Part shown: in pieces, positions 35,779 through 45,920 of the stretch | Layout of the letters: the number at the start of each line of letters is the position of its first letter | Position numbering within the stretch: position 1 is the first letter of the stretch | Origin: Nitrosomonas sp. | GTDB lineage: Bacteria > Pseudomonadota > Gammaproteobacteria > Burkholderiales > Nitrosomonadaceae | Assembly (NCBI GenBank): GCA_021604405.1 | Contig: BQJA01000013.1 | Coordinates: 1 to 53,667 of the forward strand | Length of the DNA stretch: 53,667 nt | Reading direction: 5' to 3' | Made by a program: the position numbers and the translations under genes | The notes under the pieces: generated by a model | Seen by the model: only the letters and a program-made list of their open reading frames with translations | The model's database searches: none | What the model was told of the DNA's origin: nothing

Positions 35779-36471
35779 TCAGCGGTCAGCGCATACCTGC
35801 TCATATGCTTGTTTCGCCGCTTCTTGCTCAGCGCTCCGGCGGCTAGCGCCTTCACCTGTGGTACGAATATTAAATTTTGGAATAATACACTCAACCTTGA
35901 ATTGCGTTTTATGTGCTTTACCCATCGTTGAAACAATCGAGTACGCGGGTAACGCTAATTTATGCCTTTGCAGATATTCCTGCAATAACGATTTAGGATC
36001 TTTCCCAAGTATTTTTGGATCGATATCCTGCAACAAGGGCGTGTAAAGCGTCAAGACAACCTTCTCAGCCTCAAAGAAACTACTATCAAGATAAACCGCA
36101 CCCAAAACAGCCTCTAATGCATCAGCGAGTGTCGAAGGTCGTTTATTTCCGCCACTTTTAAGTTCACCTTCACCAAACCAGATTAGCTCGCCTAAATTTA
36201 ACCTCAAGGCTATTTCTGATAATGCCTGTTGATTAACTAAATTGGCACGAAGCCGAGACAAATCACCCTCGGTCAAATCAGGAAAGCGTCGAAAAATTAA
36301 TCCGGCAATGGCGCAATTTAATACGCCATCACCAAGAAACTCTAAGCGTTCGTTATGACTGCTACTATAGCTACGATGTGTTAACGCTTCACGCAACAAC
36401 GATGACTGCTTAAAAACATAACCAATTTTACGGCAGAATATATCGAGTTGCGTGTCCTTAAGTGCTGGCAT
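35779..36471 (-). CDS. rnc: Ribonuclease III
   Basis: RNase III cleaves double-stranded RNA in rRNA and mRNA processing. The 230-residue protein has the catalytic signature 'NERLEFLGDGVLNCAIA', then 'EGDLSRLRANLVNQ' and the second acidic site in 'LADALEAVLGAVYLD'. A C-terminal dsRNA-binding domain runs from 'DPKSLLQEYLQ' to 'GEGASRRSAEQEAAKQAYE'. It follows the DUF4845 gene by 24 bases within the lepA-lepB-rnc-era series. Confidence 0.95.
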   Translation of the reverse strand: MPALKDTQLDIFCRKIGYVFKQSSLLREALTHRSYSSSHNERLEFLGDGVLNCAIAGLIFRRFPDLTEGDLSRLRANLVNQQALSEIALRLNLGELIWFGEGELKSGGNKRPSTLADALEAVLGAVYLDSSFFEAEKVVLTLYTPLLQDIDPKILGKDPKSLLQEYLQRHKLALPAYSIVSTMGKAHKTQFKVECIIPKFNIRTTGEGASRRSAEQEAAKQAYEQVCADR

Positions 36472-36495
36472 TTTACGTTTATTTAATCATGGTTA

Positions 36496-36864
36496 TTAAT
36501 CACTGGTTGCGTTAAAATCAATTAATATAGATACGTTGGCAAATAATGGGATGGTAACGGAATAATCCGCTTTCAACATCAACCGCCCCTTTTCCTTGCT
36601 GATTTTAATATCTCTTCCACTAATCACATCAATATCATTAATATTTGCACGCTTATTGAAAGAGAGACGAATTTCATTTGGCGATGCATTTTTCAGGGTC
36701 GAATCATTGACTATTGCTGCAAATGACTTCTGGATTGCCACGTATTCAAGATATACCGGCGTCAATTTCATTCCCAACACAACAATCATTATAAGAATTA
36801 CTGACCACATCAGCAAACCAGACAAGGTAACCCCTTTTTGCTGCTGTAATGTGCCATGATGCAT
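36496..36864 (-). CDS. DUF4845 membrane-anchored protein
   Basis: A 122-residue protein with one N-terminal membrane segment ('GVTLSGLLMWSVILIMIVVLGM') and a periplasmic domain. It is recognised as DUF4845 by sequence pattern and by position between lepB and rnc, where this family is found across betaproteobacteria. Function is unknown. I place the start at ATG 36864, because AGGAG lies six bases before it but directly against the alternative ATG at 36870. Confidence 0.85.
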   Translation of the reverse strand: MHHGTLQQQKGVTLSGLLMWSVILIMIVVLGMKLTPVYLEYVAIQKSFAAIVNDSTLKNASPNEIRLSFNKRANINDIDVISGRDIKISKEKGRLMLKADYSVTIPLFANVSILIDFNATSD

Positions 36865-37018
36865 TTTCATCTCCTAGTCCTGAAAATAATCGACTATTGT
36901 ATGACTCTGTAACTGCATCAAATTTGCTTATATACATAAGTAAATGTGGCTTTTTTCTTCTCTGATAACAAAATAACGGCTACTGAAACGTATTAGTAAT
37001 ATCGAGATTTACTAAATA

Positions 37019-37825
37019 TTACTCTATTGACAATCCGATGCGATCAAAGGCATTAAAATTCCACCAAACCATAAATGCTTTACCAACGATATTTTCATCC
37101 GGAACAAACCCCCAATAGCGGCTATCGCTGCTGCTATCCCGGTTATCTCCCAAGGTAAAATAATTTCCTTCTGGAACGGTGCAGGTAAAACCAGTGCGAC
37201 TATAAGTGCATTTATCACGGTATGGAAATTGACGTACACCCATCATCTGTAGTCCATGCGAACCCTGGTTGATCAGAATTGCATGGTTTTTCTCGTCACC
37301 CAGAAACTCCTTAAACCGTTCGGCATAGATATAACCCAAGCCAGGCTCGACATATTTATATTCGCCATCGTACTCTAGCTTCACGGGATCACCATTGATG
37401 ATTAGCTGCTTGTTACGATACGTCACCGTGTCCCCAGGCAAGCCGACAACTCGTTTGATATAGTCAATTGACGGATCTTCCGGGTAGCGAAAAACCATGA
37501 CTTCACCCCGTTTGGGTTGATTGATTTCCTTTATTTTTTTATTAATGACGGGCAATCTGATGCCATAGGTATATTTATTAACCAGAATAAAATCACCAAC
37601 TAGTAATGTTGGAATCATAGATCCTGATGGAATCTTGAATGGTTCCATAATAAAAGAACGCAACACAAATACAATCAGGATGATTGGAAAAAAGCTTTTT
37701 GGGTACTCGATCCACCACGGTTCAGCAGAATCCGGCGCACGCCTGCGACGCAGGATGAAATAATCAAGCAACCAAATGCCGCCCGTAAATACGAGTAAAG
37801 AAAACAGAACCAAAGGAAAATTCAT
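37019..37825 (-). CDS. lepB: Signal peptidase I
   Basis: LepB removes signal peptides from exported proteins at the inner membrane. The 268-residue protein has two N-terminal membrane segments (about 5-25 and 44-60), catalytic Ser69 in IPSGSMIPT and Lys124 in 'DYIKRVVGLPGD', followed by 'YFTLGDNRDSSSDSRYWGFV'. An AAGGA site precedes ATG 37825. It lies 100 bases downstream of lepA in the usual order. Confidence 0.95.
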   Translation of the reverse strand: MNFPLVLFSLLVFTGGIWLLDYFILRRRRAPDSAEPWWIEYPKSFFPIILIVFVLRSFIMEPFKIPSGSMIPTLLVGDFILVNKYTYGIRLPVINKKIKEINQPKRGEVMVFRYPEDPSIDYIKRVVGLPGDTVTYRNKQLIINGDPVKLEYDGEYKYVEPGLGYIYAERFKEFLGDEKNHAILINQGSHGLQMMGVRQFPYRDKCTYSRTGFTCTVPEGNYFTLGDNRDSSSDSRYWGFVPDENIVGKAFMVWWNFNAFDRIGLSIE

Positions 37826-37925
37826 TTCAGATCCTTTAGCAAAAAAATCCAGTTACCCACAACATCAGAGAAAACTCTCATTACCGCATCACTGGTCGTT
37901 TCAATATATCTATCGCACTTTTTTA

Positions 37926-39719
37926 TCATTTATTCTCAACCTGCAAAATCGCCAGAAATGCGGATTGCGGTATTTCTACATTCCCCACCCGTTTCATCCT
38001 TTTTTTTCCAGCTTTTTGTTTTTCCAGCAATTTACGCTTACGTGTAATATCACCACCATAGCATTTGGCAAGCACATTTTTACGCAGCGCCTTAACGTTC
38101 TCCCTGGCAATAATATGCGCGCCGACAGCCGCCTGCACAGCAATGTCAAACATCTGTCGCGGAATTAATTCCCGCATTCTCTTTGCCAATTCACGTCCAC
38201 GACTCTGACTGCTGCCTCGATGTACAATCAAAGACAACGCATCGACCTTTTCTCCGTTAATCAGTATATCCAGCTTAACCAGATCAGAAGCACGGAATTC
38301 CTTAAATTCATAATCCAGTGAAGCGTATCCACGACTGGTTGATTTTAACCGGTCAAAGAAATCCATGACAACTTCATTTAATGGCATCTCATAATTCAAT
38401 AAAACATGATTACCCATATATTGCATATTTTTCTGCATTCCACGCTTATTGACACAAAGCGTAATCACCGCACCCACATATGATTCGGGAACCAGAATTG
38501 TTGCGGTAATAATTGGCTCGCGGATTTCTTCAATATTGGACAGATCCGGCATTTTTGATGGATTATCAATTTCAATAACTTCGCCATCGCGCATCACGAT
38601 CTGGTACACGACGGTTGGCGCGGTAGTGATAAGATCCATATCATATTCCCGCTCCAGCCTCTCCTGCACAATATCCATATGCAGCAAGCCTAGAAAACCA
38701 CAGCGAAAACCGAAGCCCAGTGCCTGAGATGTTTCTGTTTCAAACTGCAACGAAGAATCATTCAATTGCAATTTCTCTAAGGCGGTGCGTAATGAATCAT
38801 ATTGATTGGACTCGACAGGATAAAGCCCTGCAAATACCTGCGGTTTGATTTCCTTGAAACCGAGCAATGGTTCAGCGGCAGGGCGGTTCGCCAACGTGAG
38901 GGTATCACCCACTTTCGCGACTTTTAATTCCTTAATACCGGACATGACAAAGCCAACTTCACCTGCGCTTAACGATTCTTTATAAACCGGCTTGGGCATA
39001 AACACACCGACCTGTTCACACAGATGAACAGTTTTACTGGTCATCAGCATTAAACGATCGCCGGGCTTAAGACTCCCATCCATGACTCTTACCAGCATAA
39101 CAACGCCAACATAGTTATCAAACCATGAATCGATAACAAGTCCTTTAAGGGGTGCAGAAATATCTCCCTTAGGGGGTGGTATGCGTTGAACTAATGTTTC
39201 CAGAACCGCCGGTACACCCTCACCCGTTTTTGCGCTGATGCGTAATGCATCCTGCGCATCGATTCCAATAACTTCTTCAATATTATCAATAACTCTCTCT
39301 GGTTCAGCCGCCGGCAAATCGATCTTGTTTAATACTGGAATAACCTCAACATCCTGCTCAATAGCGGTATAGCAATTGGCAACTGTCTGTGCTTCCACGC
39401 CTTGCGACGCATCCACTACCAGCAAAGCCCCTTCACAGGCAGCAAGTGAACGGGACACCTCGTATGAAAAATCCACATGACCTGGCGTATCTATCAAATT
39501 CAATGAATATATTTCGCCATTTTTCGCCTGATATTTAAGCGCAACCGTCTGCGCTTTAATGGTAATGCCCCTTTCTCGCTCCAGATCCATCGAGTCGAGA
39601 ACTTGGTCTTCCATTTCACGGTCGGATAGCCCGCCGCAATACTGGATAATACGATCAGCCAGCGTTGATTTGCCATGATCTATATGGGCAATAATTGAAA
39701 AGTTTCGGATGTGTTGCAT
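37926..39719 (-). CDS. lepA: Elongation factor 4 (LepA)
   Basis: LepA is a ribosome-associated GTPase involved in translation initiation and back-translocation. From ATG 39719 the protein is 597 residues, the standard length, beginning [21 protein letters not shown]-motifs 'AHIDHGKST', 'DTPGHVDF' and 'NKIDLP' are intact; the LepA-specific C-terminal domain ends with a basic '[18 protein letters not shown]' stretch. The open frame upstream to 39785 is ignored. It heads the lepA-lepB-DUF4845-rnc-era run. Confidence 0.96.
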   Translation of the reverse strand: MQHIRNFSIIAHIDHGKSTLADRIIQYCGGLSDREMEDQVLDSMDLERERGITIKAQTVALKYQAKNGEIYSLNLIDTPGHVDFSYEVSRSLAACEGALLVVDASQGVEAQTVANCYTAIEQDVEVIPVLNKIDLPAAEPERVIDNIEEVIGIDAQDALRISAKTGEGVPAVLETLVQRIPPPKGDISAPLKGLVIDSWFDNYVGVVMLVRVMDGSLKPGDRLMLMTSKTVHLCEQVGVFMPKPVYKESLSAGEVGFVMSGIKELKVAKVGDTLTLANRPAAEPLLGFKEIKPQVFAGLYPVESNQYDSLRTALEKLQLNDSSLQFETETSQALGFGFRCGFLGLLHMDIVQERLEREYDMDLITTAPTVVYQIVMRDGEVIEIDNPSKMPDLSNIEEIREPIITATILVPESYVGAVITLCVNKRGMQKNMQYMGNHVLLNYEMPLNEVVMDFFDRLKSTSRGYASLDYEFKEFRASDLVKLDILINGEKVDALSLIVHRGSSQSRGRELAKRMRELIPRQMFDIAVQAAVGAHIIARENVKALRKNVLAKCYGGDITRKRKLLEKQKAGKKRMKRVGNVEIPQSAFLAILQVENK

Positions 39720-40007
39720 TAAGCGTGGGAACCAGAGATTGATGTCGTAATTGACGTGAAGTCTAGCTAAGGCCGGTGCTGACAAAAAGTTTCTGCGTTA
39801 TGAACATTATGAATAATCAGGTGGCAGCATTCTAACCCGGATAATTCATTATTGTCACGCACTGTTATGTCCGTTCTTACCTGTACCCACCGCAAGATTA
39901 TGCGTTACATGGCATTCGGCAAAAAATAAACGAAAAGGGAAAACCAGCAGCCTTAAAAAAACAATCGGTTGCACTATGATTGCATTAGAATCATGACAGA
40001 CAACAAT

Positions 40008-40304
40008 TCAACAAGTCTCTGCCAGATAGGTATTTAATGCAGTAACATCGAGATGATAATGACAAATCTTTTGTTGACCAGGCAACGCCATTAATACTGG
40101 CACATAGTCATTATAAAGTGATTTTAATTCAGGATCGTAATCGATATCAACAACTTCGAAATTAAACGGCACCTGCTTCTGTAATTGCTGTAATGCAGCG
40201 ATCATTTCTTCGCACAGATGACATTTAGCGCGACCATAAACGATCAGTTGCGCGGTCGGCGCAACTGATCCTGAGCCAATGGACTCACTACTCTTCATTA
40301 TCAT
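40008..40304 (-). CDS. Glutaredoxin family protein (DUF836-like)
   Basis: A 98-residue thioredoxin-fold protein with active-site-like CHLC in 'YGRAKCHLCEEM' and the cis-Pro region 'YVPVLMAL'. Proteins of this type sit between mucD and lepA in many betaproteobacteria; they are presumed small redox proteins of unknown target. The start overlaps the mucD 3' end by about 17 bases (ATG 40304 or 40298), so it is translated from the mucD message. A 12-bp stem-loop lies in its early coding region. Confidence 0.82.
   Translation of the reverse strand: MIMKSSESIGSGSVAPTAQLIVYGRAKCHLCEEMIAALQQLQKQVPFNFEVVDIDYDPELKSLYNDYVPVLMALPGQQKICHYHLDVTALNTYLAETC
40242..40270 (-). promoter_or_regulatory. Perfect 12-bp stem-loop at the mucD/glutaredoxin junction
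   Basis: GATCAGTTGCGC (40242-40253) and GCGCAACTGATC (40259-40270) are exact inverse complements separated by five bases. In the transcript direction the hairpin begins 18 bases after the mucD stop and lies inside codons of the glutaredoxin-like gene, followed by GTTTAT. It could partly terminate transcription, block RNase decay of mucD mRNA, or be chance forced by coding. Confidence 0.5.
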
Positions 40305-41712
40305 CCAGTTTCATTGTAATAAAGGTAGTCATCTCGCCGCGTCTTATCAGCAATGCGATATTACGCCCTTGTTCAACCTGCTCAACTAGCTTATTGAAAT
40401 GCTTGATATTTTTAATGTCCTTGTTATTAAGACCGAGAATAACATCACCCGGCTGAATTCCGGCTCGACTGGCAGCAGCTCCAGTCTTCACATCCTCGAC
40501 CAGCAAGCCACTACTCACCTCCAACTGCTCTTTCTGCTCAGCTGTTAGTTCACTAAGCGCAAGTCCAAGGCGATCAATCTGCTTCGTCGGTTTATTCGAT
40601 TCTTCTTCACCATGGACAGCAATTTCTTCTTCTGATGGAATCTCCCCAACCGTTATTGAGATTTTTTTAATTTTTCCATCTCGCCATACTTCCATAGAAA
40701 CTTTTGACCCGGGTTTAGTGTTGCCGACAATTCGCGGCAAGTCAGCAGACGAATCGACATCCTTCCCATCGAATTTTAAGATGACATCGCTAACAGCCAC
40801 CCCTGCTTTTTCAGCAGGGCTATCCTTTTGCACCGCAACAACCAATGCGCCGTTGGCTTCGGATAATCCAAAAGATTCGGCTAACTCTTTGGTCAGCTCT
40901 TGAATCATTACACCAATACGCCCCCGGGTGATTTTACCGCTGATCTTTAACTGATCAGCGATACCCGTTGCTACATCTATCGGTATGGCAAACGATAACC
41001 CCATAAAACCACCCGTACGACTATAGATCTGCGAATTGATGCCCACCACTTCACCCGCCATATTAAATAACGGACCGCCTGAATTACCTGGATTAATCGC
41101 TACATCAGTTTGAATAAACGGAACAAAATTTTCCTGTGCCAAAGAACGGCCTTTGGCGCTAACTATCCCGGCTGTCACACTATGTTCAAAGCCAAAAGGA
41201 GAACCTATGGCTAGCACCCACTCACCTACTTTTAACTTGTCGGGGTCACCCTGGGTGACTATTGGAAGATTCTTCGCTTCAATCTTAATTAACGCAATAT
41301 CCGTTTTACGATCAGTACCGATTACTTTGGCATCATATTCACGCTTATCGTTTAATTTTACGGTTATTTCGTCTACGGACTCGACCACGTGTGCGTTCGT
41401 TAATATATAACCATCCTTACTAATAATAAAACCTGATCCCATAGAGCGTGGTTGGGCTCTTCTCGGTGTGGAAAATGGCTGCATATGACGACGAAAAAAT
41501 TCATAAAAAGGCGAGTCTTTCGGGATATTTGGCAACATTTCCTGAAAAATCTGATCGCCATTGGTACGTTGCTTCTGAATGGTACTGATATTTACTACCG
41601 CAGCGCCATTGTTTTCAACAAGATCCGTAAAATCAGGTAATTTATTTACCTGAGCATACACCTCTACCGGCGCAATAATAAGAAATACCAGTAAAAAATA
41701 TTTACGCAACAT
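40288..41712 (-). CDS. mucD: DegP/MucD-type periplasmic serine protease
   Basis: The 474-residue HtrA protease degrades misfolded periplasmic proteins and feeds back on the sigma-E pathway. A signal peptide (residues 1-20, ending VYA) is followed by a trypsin-like domain with His108 (TNAHVVE), Asp138 (RKTDIA) and Ser211 (NPGNSGGP), then two PDZ domains (about 265-350 and 385-470). It lies in the rpoE-rseA-rseB-mucD order known from Pseudomonas and betaproteobacteria. AAGG precedes ATG 41712. Confidence 0.94.
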   Translation of the reverse strand: MLRKYFLLVFLIIAPVEVYAQVNKLPDFTDLVENNGAAVVNISTIQKQRTNGDQIFQEMLPNIPKDSPFYEFFRRHMQPFSTPRRAQPRSMGSGFIISKDGYILTNAHVVESVDEITVKLNDKREYDAKVIGTDRKTDIALIKIEAKNLPIVTQGDPDKLKVGEWVLAIGSPFGFEHSVTAGIVSAKGRSLAQENFVPFIQTDVAINPGNSGGPLFNMAGEVVGINSQIYSRTGGFMGLSFAIPIDVATGIADQLKISGKITRGRIGVMIQELTKELAESFGLSEANGALVVAVQKDSPAEKAGVAVSDVILKFDGKDVDSSADLPRIVGNTKPGSKVSMEVWRDGKIKKISITVGEIPSEEEIAVHGEEESNKPTKQIDRLGLALSELTAEQKEQLEVSSGLLVEDVKTGAAASRAGIQPGDVILGLNNKDIKNIKHFNKLVEQVEQGRNIALLIRRGEMTTFITMKLDDNEE

Positions 41713-41834
41713 TTATTTAACCTTGAACAAAAATTGAAATTAATCTCAATTCAGTATTATTTTTCAACGAATTAAGTATTTTAACTTAACAGAAAGGAAA
41801 ACACTCACTTAAAAAACAACTGACACTTTTCTAT

Positions 41835-42836
41835 TTAATCGTCACTATCTAGCCGTTTAAACACCGCATCACCAATTAATTGAACAGTCTCTAACGGCAC
41901 CTCTCCAACCGTGGTTACCATATGATCATCTATCGCCCGGACATAGATATTTGTTGCGCCACGAGTAGACAAAAAACCAGATGCATGCGGTGATTTACCG
42001 TCTGACATTGGTCTTATGAAAATTGAAACAGTCGCAATTCCATCGGTTAATGCAATATGGTCTACACGTACCGATTTACCAGCAAGATTCCGTTTCATTT
42101 CGATCATAATCCTGAATCCGGCCGGCAGTTCTTTCAGCCGCCATTCAAGCTCTCGTTTATTTAAGACGGAAGTCATAAGATTGTGATTTTTCCATTCTGA
42201 TGCCATGTCAGAATAGCTGGAATTCAATGACTCAGCACCGATATCATCACCCGTCTTTAGCTCGGCAAATGCAAATTGCTCGAGCTTTCGATTGTCGTCC
42301 ACGATCGCCATCTTTAAAGCCAGACCGGTGTTAATATCAACCCAAATTCTATGACCATAGCGCAGGTTATCCCTGGGCTCCAAAAATATTATCTGACTAT
42401 GCTTTCCAGCAATACGTTCTTTTTTTTCTTTTTTAACAAAATAGCTGTTATTAATGTCTTCAAATGGTCGCGGCAGAATATCTGGGAAAAACTTACGGAA
42501 CCAGCGCCTTTCAGTAACGACTGTCTTGCTGTCTGGAAAATAACATTTCATTTCTTCTTCGTTGCGAATTACAATGCGTGCCACACCATCCAGCACCTCA
42601 ATTTTCTCACGCTCTCCTTGCGCATCCACAACATGAACGATACGGGAGGTCTCTATAATACCATCTGCATAATAGACAAAAATCCCTTGATAATTATGCT
42701 GGCGCGGTGCCTCAGCGACTTTTGTCAGCCAATACAATGCATCGTTTGATGAATCCGGTGTATTTCGGGCTAATGATAATTGTGCGATACCAGGCAACAG
42801 CAGTAACAGCAAACAAAATTGTGCAACACGTGTCAT
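41835..42836 (-). CDS. rseB: Sigma-E regulator RseB/MucB
   Basis: RseB is the periplasmic protein that binds RseA and shields it from proteolysis until it senses lipids or misfolded envelope proteins. The 333-residue protein has a signal peptide ending near 'LSLA' and the MucB domains: 'YWLTKVAEAPRQHNYQGIFVYY' at the N-terminus and a C-terminal domain with 'GFRIMIEMKRNL' and 'HIALTDGIATVSIFI'. ATG 42836 is preferred to a TTG at 42860 that would overlap rseA; neither has a clear ribosome site, so coupling with rseA is likely. Confidence 0.9.
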   Translation of the reverse strand: MTRVAQFCLLLLLLPGIAQLSLARNTPDSSNDALYWLTKVAEAPRQHNYQGIFVYYADGIIETSRIVHVVDAQGEREKIEVLDGVARIVIRNEEEMKCYFPDSKTVVTERRWFRKFFPDILPRPFEDINNSYFVKKEKKERIAGKHSQIIFLEPRDNLRYGHRIWVDINTGLALKMAIVDDNRKLEQFAFAELKTGDDIGAESLNSSYSDMASEWKNHNLMTSVLNKRELEWRLKELPAGFRIMIEMKRNLAGKSVRVDHIALTDGIATVSIFIRPMSDGKSPHASGFLSTRGATNIYVRAIDDHMVTTVGEVPLETVQLIGDAVFKRLDSDD

Positions 42837-42846
42837 CAACAAATAT

Positions 42847-43392
42847 TTATTCAGGTGCAACAGTTACAGGGTGAACATAGCGCGTTGACAAACCGCGTGT
42901 CGCTGTACCAGGAGAAAATTCTCCATGGACATACAGATAGTCATCAATTTCCTCGGGCTCAATCGGATAGGCATACTTAGAGTACGGAGAAGAATTGATG
43001 ACGTGAATTGGCGATGCCATCTTTTCCATGTTCGTATTGTCAGCAACCAGTGTCTGTTGAGGTTGATGCAAGGCATGCATACTTAACCACCCCGTAACCA
43101 TGATAACTAAAGAAGCTGCAATGGAAAGCCCGACCATCTTGCGTCTAAATGGTTTAGTCAGATATTTTGAGGTATGGGGTGCCAGGATAACTGGCTCGGT
43201 TTCTAATTGCTTGCTAACACGTTGCGACAGGTTAATCGATAATTTTGAAGAATCACGTAGCGCATCCCCAATTAAATGGTAGGCTTCCCAATCATCATGC
43301 AGATTGTTCCCCCCTTTCAGCCCACTAATTAGCGCCGCTGCTTCTTGAGTATCTAGTTCTCCATCCATTAATTCCGATACTTTATTTTTCAC
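42847..43392 (-). CDS. rseA: Anti-sigma-E factor RseA/MucA
   Basis: The 181-residue anti-sigma factor has an N-terminal sigma-binding helix 'VSELMDGELDTQEAAALI', 'DDWEAYHLIGDALR', one membrane segment (about 87-108: 'MVGLSIAASLVIMVTGWLSM') and a periplasmic tail. The start is GTG at 43392, one base after the rpoE stop, with GAGGTGG as ribosome site inside the last rpoE codons, so stoichiometric production with RpoE is likely. Confidence 0.9.
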   Translation of the reverse strand: MKNKVSELMDGELDTQEAAALISGLKGGNNLHDDWEAYHLIGDALRDSSKLSINLSQRVSKQLETEPVILAPHTSKYLTKPFRRKMVGLSIAASLVIMVTGWLSMHALHQPQQTLVADNTNMEKMASPIHVINSSPYSKYAYPIEPEEIDDYLYVHGEFSPGTATRGLSTRYVHPVTVAPE

Positions 43393-43393
43393 G

Positions 43394-43996
43394 TTACCAC
43401 CTCTTGTCTTTACCAGTCCCTAACAGGGGACGTAATTCTTCCGATATTGCTTCACGCGCACGAAAAATTCGTGAACGAACAGTGCCGATAGGACAATTCA
43501 TTGCATCTGCTATTTCCTCATAACTCAGTCCATCAATTTCTCTCAATACAATTGCAGTGCGCAACTCTTCAGGCAGCGTATTTAATGTCTGATTAACTGT
43601 TTGCGCAATTTGTTTACTCATCAGTTCACTTTCCGGCGTATTCATTTCTCTCAACTTACCGCCATCTTCAAAATTTTCCGCATCTTCGTTGTCGAACCCA
43701 TCAACCGTTGTTGGCGCGCGTCGCCCCTGAGAAACGAGATAATTTTTAGCCGTATTGATACCGATACGATACAACCAGGTATAAAAAGCACTTTCTCCAC
43801 GAAATGTGGGCAAAGCTTTATATGCCTTAATAAACGCTTCTTGGGTGACATCTTCGACCGCTGCTGAATCGCGGACAAATTGTGAAACCAAACGTGCCAG
43901 CTTGCGCTGATATTTAACTACTAATAAGTCAAACGCCTGTTTGTCTCCACTTTGTACTCGCTCTACCAGTTGCTGATCGATTTCCCGATCGCCCAT
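43394..43996 (-). CDS. rpoE: RNA polymerase sigma-E factor (RpoE/AlgU)
   Basis: A 200-residue ECF sigma factor. Region 2 is 'VTQEAFIKAYKALPTFRGES' with 'AFYTWLYRIGINTAKNYL', region 4 is 'LREIDGLSYEEIADAMNCPI' with 'GTVRSRIFRAREAI'. It directs envelope-stress genes and is held by RseA. It is divergent from nadB, the order seen in Gamma- and Betaproteobacteria. The upstream region has an extended -10-like TATACT. Confidence 0.95.
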   Translation of the reverse strand: MGDREIDQQLVERVQSGDKQAFDLLVVKYQRKLARLVSQFVRDSAAVEDVTQEAFIKAYKALPTFRGESAFYTWLYRIGINTAKNYLVSQGRRAPTTVDGFDNEDAENFEDGGKLREMNTPESELMSKQIAQTVNQTLNTLPEELRTAIVLREIDGLSYEEIADAMNCPIGTVRSRIFRAREAISEELRPLLGTGKDKRW

Positions 43997-44060
43997 ACTT
44001 GCCTGTTCCCTGAGTTCTAAAAAGATTTCTAATGTTATTACTCATTAGCGCAACAGGTCT

Positions 44061-44066
44061 AGTATA
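44061..44066 (-). promoter_or_regulatory. Candidate -10 element for rpoE operon
   Basis: On the minus strand TATACT lies about 65 bases upstream of the rpoE ATG. The hexamer 17 bases before it (TTTCCG) is a poor -35. A sigma-E-type GGAACTT/TCNAA pair was looked for and not found convincingly. Weak evidence. Confidence 0.25.
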
Positions 44067-44276
44067 CCTACTCAAAGACTACTCGGAAACTGAAACTGCA
44101 TAAACTACCGATAGAGACACTAATTAGTATTAGTTGGTTCACGAAATTGTGAATTTCTCATCAAAATAATCATTCAGTAAAATTATCTCATGAATTAAGC
44201 AAGCAATTCGGCTTATGAGTCTGTTATGATCTTATATGATCTACAGTTATTTCTATAAATTTTATTGTCTGTCAAA

Positions 44277-45866
44277 ATGCAAAATCATTATTTTGACACA
44301 TTAATCATAGGCAGCGGCTTGGCTGGTTTTGCCTTAGCACTCAATCTGGCCGCTCATCAAAAAGTCGGCCTTATAACTAAACAATCGTTACTTGACAGTG
44401 CAAGCAGCCAGGCGCAAGGCGGCATTGCCGCTGTCCTGTCAAAAGACGACTCAGTATCTCAACATATCAAAGACACTCTGATTGCTGGCGCGGATTTATG
44501 TAATGAGGAAATAGTCCGGTATGTCATTGAAAATGGGGCGCAAGCTATAGAATGGTTGATTAATCAAGAGGTATCTTTCACACCCGACCAAAACAATGAA
44601 ACCGGTTATCACCTCACTAAGGAAGGCGGCCATAGCGTACGCCGGGTAATTCATGCCGGGGATGCAACCGGCAGAGCGATACAACAAACGTTGAAAGAAA
44701 AAATTATCGCGCAGCCAAATATCACCGTCTTAGAGCATCATATCGCCATTGATCTGATCACCAGCAACAAAATTGCCAATTATCCGGACACCCAAAAACG
44801 CTGTCTAGGCGCATATATTCTGGACAAAACTCAGGATAGAGTTTGCACAATCACTGCGCACAACACCGTACTAGCAACGGGCGGCGCCAGTAAAGTTTAT
44901 CTCTATGCCACAAGCCCTGATACGGCTACGGGTGACGGTATCTCTATGGCTTGGCGGGCTGGATGCCGCGTTGCCAACATGGAATTTATTCAATTCCACC
45001 CAACCTGCCTGTATCATCCTCATGCCAAATCGTTTCTGATTAGCGAAGCCGTGCGTGGCGAAGGTGGCCTGCTAAAACTTCCCAATGGCGAATGTTTTAT
45101 GCGGCAACATGATCAACGCGCAGAACTTGCACCCAGAGACATTGTCGCACGCGCGATAGACTTTGAAATGAAGAAAAGAGGCTTAGACTGTGTTTATCTG
45201 GACATCTCACATAAACCGGCGGATTTTATAAAAAAACACTTTCCCAATATTTTTTCCAAGTGCCTCGAATTTGGCATCGATATCACCAAACGACCCATTC
45301 CGGTTGTTCCCGCTGCCCATTATACCTGTGGCGGCATTATCACTGACCGATACGGCAAGACCGACATGAAGAATCTTTATGCAATCGGTGAAACGGCGCA
45401 TACCGGTTTACACGGCGCTAACCGCCTAGCCAGCAACTCATTACTTGAGTGCCTGGTATACAGCCGGGCGGCTGCCGAAGATATCATGAATCAAGCGCCC
45501 ATTGTTGTCCCGGAATTGCCAAAGTGGGATGAAAGTCGGGTCACGGATGCGGATGAAGAAATTGTGATTTCCCATAACTGGGACGAACTGCGCCGTTTTA
45601 TGTGGAGCTACGTGGGTATCGTACGTACAACCAAGCGGCTACAGCGCGCCCAACGCCGGATCGAATTGCTGCGTGAAGAAATTGATGAATATTACGCAAA
45701 TTTCCGGGTAACCAGTGATTTACTGGAATTACGCAATCTGGTGGACACGGCCGATCTCATTGTGAAAAGTGCCCTGTTACGCCACGAAAGCCGCGGTTTG
45801 CACTATAGCCGGGATTATCCGGAAACGCTGCCGCAGCCAAAAGACACTGTACTCAAGCACAATTAA
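44277..45866 (+). CDS. nadB: L-aspartate oxidase
   Basis: NadB oxidises L-aspartate to iminoaspartate, the first step of NAD synthesis. The 529-residue flavoprotein has the FAD-binding 'IIGSGLAGFALALNLA', 'SSQAQGGIAAV', active-site 'EGGHSVRRVIHAGDATGRAI', and 'HTGLHGANRLASNSLLECLV'. ATG 44277 is preferred to TTG 44265 because MQNHYFDTLIIGSG is the usual N-terminus. No clear ribosome site is seen. It is divergent from rpoE with 280 bases between. Confidence 0.94.
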   Translation: MQNHYFDTLIIGSGLAGFALALNLAAHQKVGLITKQSLLDSASSQAQGGIAAVLSKDDSVSQHIKDTLIAGADLCNEEIVRYVIENGAQAIEWLINQEVSFTPDQNNETGYHLTKEGGHSVRRVIHAGDATGRAIQQTLKEKIIAQPNITVLEHHIAIDLITSNKIANYPDTQKRCLGAYILDKTQDRVCTITAHNTVLATGGASKVYLYATSPDTATGDGISMAWRAGCRVANMEFIQFHPTCLYHPHAKSFLISEAVRGEGGLLKLPNGECFMRQHDQRAELAPRDIVARAIDFEMKKRGLDCVYLDISHKPADFIKKHFPNIFSKCLEFGIDITKRPIPVVPAAHYTCGGIITDRYGKTDMKNLYAIGETAHTGLHGANRLASNSLLECLVYSRAAAEDIMNQAPIVVPELPKWDESRVTDADEEIVISHNWDELRRFMWSYVGIVRTTKRLQRAQRRIELLREEIDEYYANFRVTSDLLELRNLVDTADLIVKSALLRHESRGLHYSRDYPETLPQPKDTVLKHN

Positions 45867-45920
45867 GTTAACTCTGCATCATATTAAATAAAAAGTCCGG
45901 CACCTTTTGGCAAAATGCGC

